Origin: Verpa conica
Taxonomy: Eukaryota > Ascomycota > Pezizomycetes > Pezizales > Morchellaceae
DNA length: 64,000 nucleotides
Direction: 5' to 3'
Assembly: GCA_033030425.1 (NCBI GenBank)
Contig: JAUFSD010000007.1
Coordinates: 930,001 to 994,000 of the forward strand
Position 1 is the first letter of the stretch. Each line of letters begins with the position of its first letter. The translations under genes and the position numbers were made by a program. The notes under the pieces are model-generated. The model did not search any database. It was not told the DNA's origin and worked only from the letters and a program-made list of their open reading frames with translations. Positions 9,144 to 20,555 of this stretch are shown one piece after another.

Positions 9144-12100
9144 TTACTTAAGGTTTAGAAACTTGCCTTGCTCACGGAGGAACTGGGCGCAGCTCTTATT
9201 CTCATAGTGTACTGCCAATGATAGTGCTGTAATCCCGTACTTAGACACGACCGAGACATCGGCGCCTTTCTCAACCAGGAACCTGACTATTGCCTCATTT
9301 CCATTACGGACCGCTTCGAATAATGCTGTCTCCCCATCACCACTCACGACCGAGACATCGGCGCCTTTCTCAACCAGGAACCTGACTATTGCCTCATTTC
9401 CATTACGGGCCGCTTTGAATAATGCTGTCTCCCCATCACCACTCACGGCCGAGACATCGGCGCCTTTCTCAACCAGGAACCTGACTATTGCCTCATTTCC
9501 ATTACGGGCCGCTTTGAATAATGCTGTCTCCCCATCACCACTCACGACCGAGACATCGGCGCCTTTCTCAACCAGGAACTTGACTATTGCCTCATTTCCA
9601 TTACGGACCGCTTCGAATAATGCTGTCTCCCCATCACGACCCACGACCGAGACATCGGCGCCTTTCTCAACCAGGAACCTGACTATTGCCTCATTTCCCT
9701 GAATGGCCGCGAAGAATAGTGCTGTCTTCTTCCTCCTACCACCCACGACCGAGACATCGGCGCCTTTCTCAACCAGGAACCTGACTATTGCCTCATTTCC
9801 ATAACGGACCGCTTCGAATAGTGCTGTCTCCCCATCACCACTCACGACCGAGACATCGGCACCTTTCTCAACCAGGAACCTGACTATTGCCTCATGCCCA
9901 CCATATGCCGCTCCGAATAGTGTTGTTTCCATAAAATCGTTCACGGCCGAGACATCAGCGCCCTTTTCAATGAGAAGATATACAACTCTCTCGTATCCTA
10001 AAGATGTAGCGGAGAACAGCGCTGTTTGTCCCCGCTGATCTAGAGCCGAGATATCGGCACCCTCCTCCAATAGTTTTTGGATCGCAAGTAAATGCCCTAG
10101 GGATGATGCTAAGTGAATTGGGTACTCCCCAAGACCCTCCACACCCCCTTCTTCCCGGTACAAGGCCCTACGATAAGAGTAAATATTATCTTGACCTTTA
10201 AGAAATCTTAAAAGAGCCTTCAACGACTCCTCCTCGTTACAGCTTTTAAGATGAGAAGACAAATAACGGGCCGCATATCGTAACAAGGAGTATATCTTAG
10301 GCGGATTGTAGCGTGTTTTCTTGAAAGTGCAATTTTTATGTAAATATAGATCAGTCATCGGACCGCAGGTACAGAAATCTTTACCAAAAATATCGAATGA
10401 AAGATACGTTAAACAAGTGGTAGTGATTCTAAGTGCTGCGTCATTATGTATTATAGACTTCCTCTGAAGATACTCCTGGACGGTAAAGTGTGCTAACCGG
10501 ACGATATCGCTAGCTTCATCAATGGTCACAAGGCTAGCACAGACCTCAAGGATCATATCCCGATCTGGTAGTTCCAGCTCATCGAGTTCGTACCGCTCCT
10601 GCTTCACAGAAACTGCCACTTGGAGCTCCTCGACTGTAAGTGGCCGCTTAGCCGTTACAAGCCAGGTAAATATCATAATTGCTAGATCTCTACGACTTTC
10701 GGACTTCTGGTTGATATTCTCAATGACTCTGTCGTACGTAGGGTCTAGGGGGGTATTCACAGTTGAGGAGGTTCTGAGCTCTTCTAATGCAGTGAGGATC
10801 TGTTTTGGGGTGGTTTGCTGGCACAGGTAGTCGATATGAAATCGTACAAGTAAAAACCTATATCCGATCAGCAACCTAAATATAAGATGTAACCCAAATC
10901 TAAGATATAAATTAAAAAAGATTATCCCATTAAAACACTTACATCCCTTGGGCACATTCGGTCAGTTCGGAAATGATCTTATCTTCGCATTTCCCCTGTT
11001 GGATTAGGCGTTTCGCTTGTGGATCCTCGTTGATCTTCTCCTGAATGTAGTACTTGATATCATCACCTTTTGCTGAAAGTCTAATCTGCGGTACACCGCC
11101 AAGGGAGTCCCGTATATCTTGGTGATCGCGACTAGTCAAAAACAATCTGACGCCATCATTTCCCATACGGTGCAGCATTGGAAGAAGCACCTTTTTCCGC
11201 TCTTTGGGGTCGCATTCGTCCAGTGCGTCGAATACAAGAAACGCTCGGCCAAAAGACCTAAATACCACGAGAAAAACGGTATATAGTTCTTCTAATGTGG
11301 GCTGTCTTCCTTCTCTCTTTATCTTTTCATATAGCTCCCCGACTCCTGTAGGTAGTTTATCAATTTGGTAGCCAAGCTGTCTGACCAGGCTGCGAATAAT
11401 GAGGGTGGTTGTCTGCTGGGCTTGCTCCTTATAGTTGAAGTAGATATAGCCTATGCCTACTTCCTTCTCCCGTGCCTGATCCTTAAAATTGTCGATTACA
11501 GCAGAGCTACATAAACCCCCTTTTGTTAAACATAGTACAAAATAGTGAATAAAATGGCTCTATACCTCAGAAATGTTTTTCCAGCGCCAGCTATAATATA
11601 ACCTCGTTAGTGCCTATTAGAATTTAACTACGGAAAATTATCAATTGGTATAGCATATGTACTTACGAATGCCATAACCCCAAAGTAATGAAGGATTACG
11701 CCCGTCGGTAGCCCAATCTCGCAGCTCCTGCGACTCTAAAAGCCATCTACCCGTATATTTCTGACGGTCTTTGCTGATCTCGCTGTGTCTCGTTTCGGTG
11801 TCTCCCGAATAAAACCAATCAAGAACCTTTTGGCGTTCCTTCCCTAGACCGAATCAATTAATTAAGGCCCATGTTTTTGGTTAGTTTTTACCTCACCCTC
11901 GTGGATAGCTTTCTCAACTTGTCTTCGTGCATTCTGGGCCGCAACTTCTGCTCGATACTCCTTCAAGAACTCTTCAACTGAGAAACCTACTCCTTCGACA
12001 TCCTGCTTGATCGCCTTCGATAGAAATCTTAAATGAAATTAGCACGGCTCAAGAGTTTTATCCTAAAACTTACATATGATCTGTACAAATCGCAATACTA

Positions 12101-12498
12101 AAAAGGCTTTTTAGTCTCTCGATCCGTGAGATAATCTGTAAAGTCTCCGCTTCCTTAAAAGGCCATTTGAGAGAACTGAAAACCCTTCTTAACCCCTTGC
12201 GCGAACTAATTTCCAACTTTTTTTGTAGCCCTTCAAGCTGTAGAGCACATCCCGGGAGTGGCCCATCCTTAGCATTGAGTATTCCCAATGCTTCCGATCC
12301 TGGGTTTTTTTCGACATGTTTCTGTAAGTTTTCAAGGACTCCGTAGAGAGAATTAAGCTCTGCGACGAGGTCCTGGGCGTCCTTTGGTGCTCTCTTTACT
12401 GCCCCAACATAGTCGTAACTAGTTTTTGCTAACTTCGCAGCAAGTTGTACGAGAGCGACAATACTCGCTGCAGCTCCTAAAGCCTCTAGCCCCGACAT
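9144..12498 (-). CDS. NACHT-ankyrin STAND protein (fungal NOD-like receptor)
   Basis: Exons 12498-12074, 12027-11897, 11843-11667, 11590-11566, 11506-10943 and 10857-9144 join in phase to 1011 residues. The N-terminal 140 residues have the amphipathic MSGLEALGAAASIVALVQLA start typical of fungal N-terminal domains of STAND proteins. A WLLES..LLWGYG segment leads to the P-loop GIPGAGKT (about 243-250). Walker B, LVFDALDE, is near 343-350, followed by a LFLTSRD sensor. A winged-helix-like segment follows, with TWLVTAKRPLTVEELQ. The last third is about ten ankyrin repeats, seven of them nearly identical. STAND proteins of this build act as fungal innate-immunity or incompatibility receptors: ligand binding to the repeats lets NACHT oligomerise and trigger the N-terminal effector (family knowledge). 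The P-loop sits across a very small 25-bp exon. Its partner and ligand are unknown, and no effector gene is adjacent. Confidence 0.9.
9225..10100 (-). repeat. Tandem 99-bp ankyrin-coding repeat array
   Basis: The block beginning GAGACATCGGCGCC recurs at 9253, 9352, 9451, 9550, 9649, 9751, 9850 and 9949, with a diverged copy at 10048. Spacing is exactly 99 bp except one of 102 bp, where an extra codon is inserted. Units between about 9250 and 9940 are almost identical at the DNA level, synonymous sites included, while outer units are diverged. This points to recent amplification or homogenisation. All units stay in frame and encode 33-residue ankyrin repeats ending in VEKGADVS. Confidence 0.93.
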
Positions 12499-13383
12499 AT
12501 TATGTGTACTTTTCTCTGGAATTTCGTGGATATGGAGGGTAGATGATTAAAGCTCCTAGGGGATAAGTTGGCAGCTTAGAGGAGCTGTTCATAGAGCGGG
12601 GTTGAGGTCTGAGGCTCACATTAGGCCGATCTTCTGGATCTGTGTAACCGTGTACCAGCCATGCACCTATCACTGGTGCAACTCCAAAGTGCCAGAACAA
12701 AAACAATCTCACTATTCATTTATATACTTATAACCAGTTAAATAAGAAATAAGCCGAGTCTGTGGCTAGTGACATCTGCCTAGGACCTACGAAGCTGCCT
12801 TCTGAATGACTCATTGTAGTGGGGAATCGCTGCCCCTCCAGAAAACCCAACTATTCATAGCTATTAGCATGACAAGTCGCATATTATCTAACAGTCTTTT
12901 CTTGATAATCTCAAAAACAGTGTAAATCTCACCAAATAATACACACTCTCACCTTATTATTGAATAGAGACGAGATTCCACGTCCTCCCGGTGTAATTCA
13001 TGCAGTCCTGTAGAATATAAAACAAATATCATCACTACCATAGAAAAGTACCTATCATAGCCATATAATGGGTTATAGGGGTTGCACGTTTATGAAGTCA
13101 TGAACTATGCGGGTGCAGAGTACTCGTAAACCGCTGAAGTTTTTAGAATGTACAGGGTCCGTATAAAACCAAAAGTCAACATACTCCCCCAGTGTTTAGT
13201 GTTGTGCAGGCCTAGTCGATTCTAAAAGCGTCAGCGATCCACAAGTACAGTATAGTACTCCAGGGGTTGGTATCTAAACGATACCTGCCAAGGTCCAAAT
13301 ATCTGATACGGTTACCCGGGTCAGGGCGAGGACAAACAACCTCAGACACACAGCTAACGTGAGTAGGAAAATAGCCCATAAGT
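12499..13383. other. Intergenic spacer between divergent NACHT and valyl-tRNA synthetase genes
   Basis: It holds the promoters of two divergent genes. It is AT-rich, with no coding frame that carries a motif or splice-consistent extension. Confidence 0.45.
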
Positions 13384-16300
13384 ATGCGATTTTCTATAAG
13401 AAGGGCAATGTCCCCAACGGGGACTATCTTCAATAGATACATTCTAGATTCTTTAGTCAAAGGTGTACCATCAAAACGAACATTGGCTTTTCTTGCGAAT
13501 AACGGGAGCCCACCTCCAAAACCACGGAGAAACCCGTCAGAGAAATTTAACCCAGTAAGCTCCGTATCCTAGAACATTGGGTTTTCTAATATATTTACCG
13601 GCTCCTTAGAAATCAATTGAGGATGGATGGTATTCCTATTGGAACTCCCGCTCTCTTTTCGAGTCTCAGACATCCTCAAGCAAGTCCAAAGATAAAATCC
13701 GCATGCTCCTCCCACCCCCCAATGTCACCGGTCAACTCCATATCGGTCATGCATTGATGCTCTCAATCCAAGATGCCCTTGCCAGATATTACCGCATGAA
13801 ATCCCATACCGTGCACTGGGCGCCAGGAACCGATCATGCGGGCATCGCGACACAGTCTGTTGTCGAGCGTATGCTTAGGAAGAAGCGCGGTTTATCCCGA
13901 GACGAGCTTGGGAGGGAACGTTTTATTGAGGAGGTGGAAAAGTGGAGAGGCGAATACGGTGGTAGAATCCTAGGTCAAATGTCGAGATTAGGGACGTCGA
14001 CTACCGGCTCAGCTGAGTACTATACATTAGACAAAGGGCTAAGTGAGGCCGTTACAAATGCGTTTGTTAGACTATACGAAGAAGGCTTGATTTATAGAGA
14101 TACAAGGATGGTAAATTGGAGCGTAAGTTTACAAACGGCGATATCTGATATCGAAGTTGTTGGAGAAGATATTTTGAAGGGAACAAAGATTGATGGGTAT
14201 GTTACAATTTAGGGGTAGCATACTGTGAATTAACTAACTATACCGGGCAGAGTGGAATTTGGTATACTTCATTCGTTTGCTTTCCGATTGGAGGATGGCA
14301 GTGGAGAGGTCGTTGTTTCTACCACAAGACCGGAGACTATTCCAGGCGATAGAGCGGTAGCGGTACATCCTGATGATGAGAGGTACAAGGCATGCATCTT
14401 TCCTTTCTTAATTCATTCACCCATAGATTAATAACAATTTCTCTGGTTAGCATCTCCACTACAAACGTGTCTGTCACCCCCTCCTTCCCGGTGTAACGCT
14501 TCCAATAGTTCCCGATGCAGAACTTGTGGACCCCTCTTTCGGCACTGGCGCAGTCAAAATTACGCCTTGTCATGACGTCAATGACTACGCTTTCTGGAAA
14601 CGTCACTCTTCATCCTATACTTCCCCATCTAACTCCCCACAAGGGGAAAGAGTCGAAATCCCCCTTGTCTCCGTGTTTTCTTCCACTGGTCATCTTCTTC
14701 CCTCTTGTGGTATCCCTCACCTTATCGGAATTGACCGACTACATGCCCGTAAATCAATCGTTAAGCTCCTCGAAGATGCTGGTGTATATCGTGGAGCGAA
14801 AGACCATAAAATGCGTGTAGGCAAATGCGAGAGATCTGGATCCATAATTGAGCCCCTGCTCCAGCCACAGTGGTACCTCTCTACAAAACCACTCGCCAAG
14901 AAAGCGTTAGCGCAATCAGAATCCCAAAAACTAGTAATTAGACCCGAGTCACCATACAAAGATGAGTGGAAACGCTGGTTAGAGGGAATCCAGGATTGGT
15001 GTTTATCACGGCAAATCTGGTGGGGTCATAGAATACCTGCTTATCGTGTAGTAGCACCAGGGAAGATGGAGGAACGATGGATTGTGGCTGCTAATGAAGC
15101 GGCGGCGAAGGAGCAGCTTACAGAGGATGAGAAAAACAGAGAATGTGTGCTTGAGCAGGATTCAGATGTGCTGGATACATGGTTCTCGTCAGGGTTACTA
15201 CCACTGAGTACAGCGGGGTGGCGCGGAAATAGAGGAACGGAAAGTCTCGAATTATGGGAGAAAAATTATCCCTTGAACTTCATTGAGAGTGGTGGGGACA
15301 TATTGTTCTTTTGGTTGGCGAGGATGGCAATGCTTTGTAGGTCCACTTATCTTTGGTTTTCGTGCCCATCTATATCACCGGTATCAAGGCTCAAAATACA
15401 TGATCACTGCCTTAGGCACCTGGTTCTCTGGAAAATTACCCTTCGAGGAGATAATACTCCACCCTCTGGTCTGCGACGCTAGTGGTCGAAAAATGTCGAA
15501 ATCCGTTGGAAACGTCCTTGACCCTCTTGCCGTGATAGATGGGCGGACAATAGACCAAATTATACAAGAAATCGAAGCCGATAGCAGAGAGGAAATAGAG
15601 CTTGGAAAATCTCTGGATAACAAGATTGGAGAAAAGCAAGTAAAGGAGGTCCAAACACAAGTCAGAAACAAAATCAAGGAAGCCAGGAAGTCTTTTCAGA
15701 ATGGAATTACAGAAAGTGGTGCGGATCCACTAAGGATGGCATTGATTGATTACACCAGGCAGGCGCGACAGATTAATATGGAGCTGAGACATATTGATAC
15801 GTTCCGGAGGCTGGGGATCAAGATTTATAATGCATTCAAGTTCTTCTACAACGCCCGAAAAATTACTGATAAAATCCCCGGAACTACCGCCGAAGGAAAT
15901 ACGGATACGCCAGTCACGACAAAATCCTTCGTTGATAGTTTACATAAAGAAAGTACGAGACTCCATGATTGGTACATGCTTTACCACCTACGGGAGCTTG
16001 TAACAGTTTGTAATGTGGCGTTCGAGGAGAGGAAGCTTTATAAGGCCACAGAGGCCATCAGGGCTTTTACCTTCGATGTGCTATGTGATGTTTACCTAGA
16101 GTTTGTCAAGGAGGAGCTAGGGAATCATAACGTCCGTGGTTTTCCTAGCCTTCAAGATTAAATACTAAATCGGGTATTCAATACTAACTACACCATTATA
16201 GAGACGAGAAGTCGCCATGGAAATGATGTTTCATGCCCTTGACGTCATACTAAGACTCACACATCCCTTCATGCCTTTCCTCACCGAGAGCCTCTGGCAA

Positions 16301-16729
16301 GAGCTCGACCCTATAAACCGCGCAGAAGTAGACGGAACCTCGATCATGCTCTCAATTTTCCCCACGATTGATGAGCTCCCAGCTACCAGCTCCTCACAGG
16401 CAGAAAGAATGAACACGATCCTAGAGCTTGTAGAGTGCTTGCGACGCTCTAACCATGACCTCCTGCCTACCCCTGACAAACGCGCGAAAAGGGCCGTAGC
16501 GATCCTTCCACCCCAGGATGGGAGCTTCACAGAGTATCTAAAAGAGAAAAGGGAGACTTTAAGTAGGCTCTCAAGGGTAGAAATCAGGGAGATCCTTAGT
16601 GAAGCCCACTGGAGCGAGGTTCAAGGTGATCAGGCTATGGATAATCATGATGGGTGGGTTGAGTTTCCGCAATCTATCAATAGCCCAGAGGGGGTACTTT
16701 TGGTAGGGTACAAAAGGCACATTAAATAG
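13384..16729 (+). CDS. Valyl-tRNA synthetase, probably mitochondrial
   Basis: Exons 13384-13554, 13610-14196, 14251-14389, 14451-15336, 15416-16131 and 16202-16729 give 1008 residues in one frame. Class I signatures are clear: PPPNVTG followed by HIGH at about 101-104, [10 protein letters not shown], the editing-domain segment with [13 protein letters not shown] and [19 protein letters not shown], and [10 protein letters not shown] with the KMSKS lysine near 620. The anticodon-binding domain follows ([12 protein letters not shown]). It charges tRNA-Val with valine and edits threonine. The first 57 residues are rich in Arg and Ser and poor in acids, fitting a mitochondrial presequence. An in-frame stop lies just upstream of the first ATG, so the protein starts with this leader. 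Intron 3 (14390-14450) uses a GC donor; the nearby GT donor would break the frame. The donor of intron 5 (GTCCGT) is weak but the phase fits. Confidence 0.92.
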
Positions 16730-18060
16730 GAAAACCATTATATAGGGTTAGTAGGCGTAAGATAGACCGGTAGATCTATGATTTTCGCTCAAACTCCTAG
16801 TAGAGATCTAAAGCATCGTACCCCACCTGTACTCATTCAACCTCTAGTAGAGCTAAATTTACTATGAAATCCCTCAGTTATAATACCAGAAGTTTACAGC
16901 CTGTCCGATCACCCATGATACGTTAAATTTTATACTTATATTACATACCGCTAAGCTTGTACGTAAATTCTCTGAAAGAAAATACCAACCGATCAATCTG
17001 TCATAAACCTTTGTGACGGCAACCTACTCCTATTTCTCTCGGTAGACCTATAATAACCAACCAAAACTAACATCATATCAGTAGCGAGTGATATAACATG
17101 AATCGCAATATTTAACTAATGATTATTCATTTTAATACAGAAATACTCAGCTAAAACCTACTCTACTACACAGTACAATCAGTTTTAATATAGTCCTAGC
17201 CAAAACTACACGACTTCCCCACATCTCAGCTCACAAGCTCTGATCCATATACCCGTTCATGTCAAGCCGGCAGACACTGATAATATTCTAGGAGGTTTGA
17301 TATATGGAGAATTTGGGCTGTCCAGAAAAATATGCAGCCCTACCTCCAAGTGCGCCACCGAACGACACTTGACCGCACAGCCCTGAAACCGCGAAGTCTC
17401 ATATCTGGGACATCATGATATTTTTGTATGCACCGACGGGCATCGGCCCTTGTCTGCCGGATACATGCACCTGCGGGGTCTTATATCCAATAGATTGAGA
17501 GGGGTCCTGGGATATCGAAGCTTTCTTCAGGTATAATAATATCTCAGGTGCTTTGTGCTTTTAGCTATAGTTACTGAGGCTCGTTTCCTGTAAGCTCACT
17601 ACTTGAATACTTTGATTACCCCTGTTTGAGGGCTACGCTTTCTTGATTCTCAGAACGGTTCCTGAGAAGCTATAGCTTGAGAGCTTATCGTAAACAGGAA
17701 CGAGACAAACATCACCAGAAATAATAATAGCAAAAAAATCTTTAGATATCAATATTTTACATATCAAGACCAAGATAACCCCCAATGGGCAGAGTAGAGA
17801 TCCGTTGCGATAAAATAAAGAGATCAATTTTTGTTCCCAGAAACTCCTTCCTCCACCGCCCAGAATAAAATATATATATACAGAATCCCCCAGCAATAAA
17901 AAAAAAAAAAAAATGCAAAAAAAAAAATACATACACACCCCGGTGTACCAAAGGACGACAAACTCGGAACTCCCGCTAGCAAAAACACAAAGTCCCGTCA
18001 TCGATTAAAAACACCATTAAGTATCCATGCTGACCCCCTTCCCTCCGTTCATCCCCGTAG
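16730..18060. other. Intergenic spacer
   Basis: AT-rich, with poly-A/poly-T runs at about 17897-17930. A minus-strand frame at 17633-18001 is phenylalanine-rich because of these runs and is not credible. A 10-bp inverted pair (CCGGCAGACA at 17267 and its complement at 17451) was seen, too short to call an element. Confidence 0.45.
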
Positions 18061-18458
18061 CTACTTGCTCGACGTCATCCGTTTCCACGGGTCCGACTCA
18101 CGTATCCTAGTGACCGGCGGTGGCGATGGTGGTGCCTTGAGTGTTTTCTGAAGATCTTGTAAGAACCCGAGCCCCGAACATCCGGATGGCAAACCAAGAC
18201 TCACGTTTAAGCAGGTTTTGTACTCGTTGAACAGGCTCTCGCATTTATCCATGTGTGCCTCGCCTCGCTGATACTCTATGTCACTCTCGAGGTTAGCGTC
18301 GGGGAGGGAAAAGATAAGCAGTGGGGAAACACACTTTCAGAATAGGACTTGAAGAAGCACGAGTCGTACCGGCCCTTTAAGTCGTTACACGGCGAGCTAC
18401 TCGGGGAGTTATCGGTAGTGAAGTAGCTCTCAAAAGAGTCGTCATCAAGGATAGACAT
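18061..18458 (-). CDS. mdm35: Mdm35/TRIAP1-like twin CX9C mitochondrial intermembrane-space protein
   Basis: Two exons, 18458-18333 and 18285-18061, join in phase to 116 residues with a 47-bp intron. The core shows C-NDLKGRYDS-C, then FFKSYSES, then C-ESLFNEYKT-C: both cysteine pairs are exactly nine residues apart, and the LKxRYDxCF and LFxEYxxCL contexts match Mdm35. Mdm35 carries Ups/PRELI lipid-transfer proteins across the intermembrane space to move phosphatidic acid (family knowledge). Unusual points are a 20-residue acidic/Ser head, a longer linker between the two pairs and a Pro-rich basic tail after residue 85. The 3' splice site lies very close to the presumed branch site, so the exact junction could shift by a few codons. 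The family call is likely; the linker length is less sure. Confidence 0.72.
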
Positions 18459-18868
18459 GTCTCGTGTACAGTGGTTAAGAACGAAGCTAGGAAGGGTATT
18501 TATTTATTTTTTGATCAACGGATACAAAGAAATAATTAAAAAAAAAAAAAAAAAAAAGAGGTGAAACAAAAACAAGGCATCTACGCGGGAAAGCATCTAT
18601 TTATTATTTTTGCAGGAGAGGGGAGAGGAAACAGGGTCGTATGTCAGATTTCTCCTCCACACAAACGATCCAGTGGGACACACAGTCAATGGGGTTTAGC
18701 CAAATCCGGGGTTTTTGCGGGGATGAAGGGCGCTTAACCGTGTCGGGAAGGAACTCGTCCGATTACCGAGGGAAAACTCCACGGGTCGAGTCCACGGCCC
18801 GCTAAAATTCAATGCCGGAGGACCAAAGCATATCTCCCCATGGGACATGTTACGATATCGAAAGGTAG

Positions 18869-19108
18869 AAGGAGTGCTACTCTACACTACATACAGACCA
18901 CTTCAAATGCCAAAAGGAGCTGCTGTGGCCTGACAGGAGTGTCTCAGATGGTGTGAGGGCTGGCGAGAACTGGCCTGACATCTCAATGTATGCATCCACA
19001 GCTCATGAGTCCTCAACCATAATCGATGCGGACCGATCCGATAATTCCTTGAGCAAGATTAGCGAAAGGGCTGCTAGGGAGATTAATCGCCGAAAACACC
19101 TGATATAA
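18869..19108 (+). other. Possible coding fragment, plus strand, 79 codons
   Basis: The frame is open from just after a stop at 18866-18868 to a TAA at 19106. It ends in a charged helix-like segment (ISERAAREINRRKHLI). Composition is protein-like, but there is no known motif and no clear upstream exon. It may be a last exon, a relic or chance. Confidence 0.2.
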
Positions 19109-19445
19109 ACAACTTGTGGATCGTTTTTTTGTCCCCCCTCCCCCGTGTTGTATGACGCGGATAATTCAATATGTCGGAGAAAGCCTCCCGAAATGTCGCG
19201 GATACCATCGGGTGAGTCATGTTGTATCACTCGATGTAGGACCACCCCCCCGTTGCTTGAAGAATCAAGAATTCCCACTACAACTATGTAAAGGATAAAC
19301 ACTACTCCTCATATCGGCTGAACTCAACAAACGTAAACGAGAAACAAAAATAACAACGACAAAAAAAGTGGAACAATATTCAGATAACACAAACATAAGT
19401 CTATAAATTACTTTCTAGCCCTTGCGCTACATAGGCCGCTATTCT

Positions 19446-19640
19446 CACTAGAGCAGCTCCTCGGTCTTGTACCGCGTGGCCGGGTCGCTGGACCACGCCT
19501 CAAATCTAGCATGGCCAAGACCTATCCCCAAGGAATCTGGCCTCACGAGAAGTGCCCTGCAGATGGCGTTGGCACGCTCTAGTGCATGATTCATCATGAT
19601 GTTGTACCCCCTCGGGCGAGGTGCTGTCCAACAAGCATTC
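19446..19640 (-). other. Possible terminal exon or gene relic, minus strand
   Basis: A GC-rich island is open on the minus strand for about 63 codons after a TTAG acceptor-like site at 19640. It reads with natural composition (segments RGYNIMMNHALERANAI, RALLVRPDSLGIG and TRYKTEELL, then stop). I could not join it in phase to any upstream exon, because the sequence above about 19700 looks non-coding. It may be a decayed gene or the end of a gene whose other exons I missed. Confidence 0.28.
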
Positions 19641-20555
19641 TAACCTGCACCTAAACGTCATATAAGACACTCTCACCGGCCATCACAGCTCTCGAGTACT
19701 ACTCACTCACACCGCACCGAGTAGTTCATATCACTGCATATGCACCAACAAGCACCAAAAACAAGTAACCAATAGCTAAAAAATAAAAAATAAAGATAAA
19801 ACTCCATTTCTCTTCTAAGTTACATTCCACTCCTGGGAGAAACCGAACACCGTCCCACCTCTTTATAATTCCATCTAATATGCTGCTTCTCCCTCCATTA
19901 TTCCCTGCAGCTCCGAGGAGAAAGGAAGGAAATGATGGTTCCCACGACAACCCTCTCTCTCCTAGGGGATAAAAATGAACCTCATGTAAAAAATATCAGA
20001 AAACCGCAGTCATAAACTTTAAAAAGAGAAGCACTAAATTCCGTCATGAGCATGATATGGGGAAAGATAGAAAGGAAAAAGCACACGCAGATCCTGGGAG
20101 CCGCATGAACACAAAAAACATTAACGAATAAAGGTGACACAAATTTCTATAATCGTAGCAGCAAGCCCCCACAATAAAGGAACCGAAAGAATAAAATGAC
20201 AACTATTTATCAAACCAGCACAACGTACAACTCGTCAAAAAAAGAGAAAAAAGCCAAGATAACACCAAAGATAACAGGGGCATAAGAGATTCGTTGTGTT
20301 AGGGGGGAAGATGAAAAATATCCATCACCCCTCTTCACATTAAGGGTTCATTGGTTCTTCTTGGTGAAGTATAATGAGTATGCGAGTGATAGAGAGGGAC
20401 ACTAGGGGAAATATGAAGAGAAGAAAAGGGAACTAAACAAACAAGCGATACTCCCAGGGTATAATAACGAGCATTCAAAAGGAGAAAACCTAACCCAAAA
20501 AACAAAAATAAAACTCCCCAATTGCCCACAACGCCGAACTTGTTGGAAGAGTATC

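Larger units (their letters stand above)
18459..20555. other. Intergenic spacer with two small coding-like islands
   Basis: Mostly AT-rich, with poly-A at about 18538-18557. Two stretches stand out as GC-richer and open: 18869-19108 on the plus strand and 19446-19640 on the minus strand (listed separately). Nothing else convincing was seen; a minus-strand frame at 19726-19950 has no recognisable motif. Confidence 0.4.

Noticed and set aside
9415..9702. 95-codon plus-strand repeat frame
   Set aside because: Antisense shadow of the 99-bp ankyrin array, open only because the unit length is a multiple of three.
17267..17460. Inverted 10-bp pair CCGGCAGACA that might be terminal repeats of a small element
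   Set aside because: Similarity does not extend convincingly beyond 10 bp on either side and no target duplication is visible.
17633..18001. 122-codon minus-strand frame with hydrophobic stretches
   Set aside because: Its hydrophobicity comes from poly-T/A runs read as Phe; no protein-like pattern.
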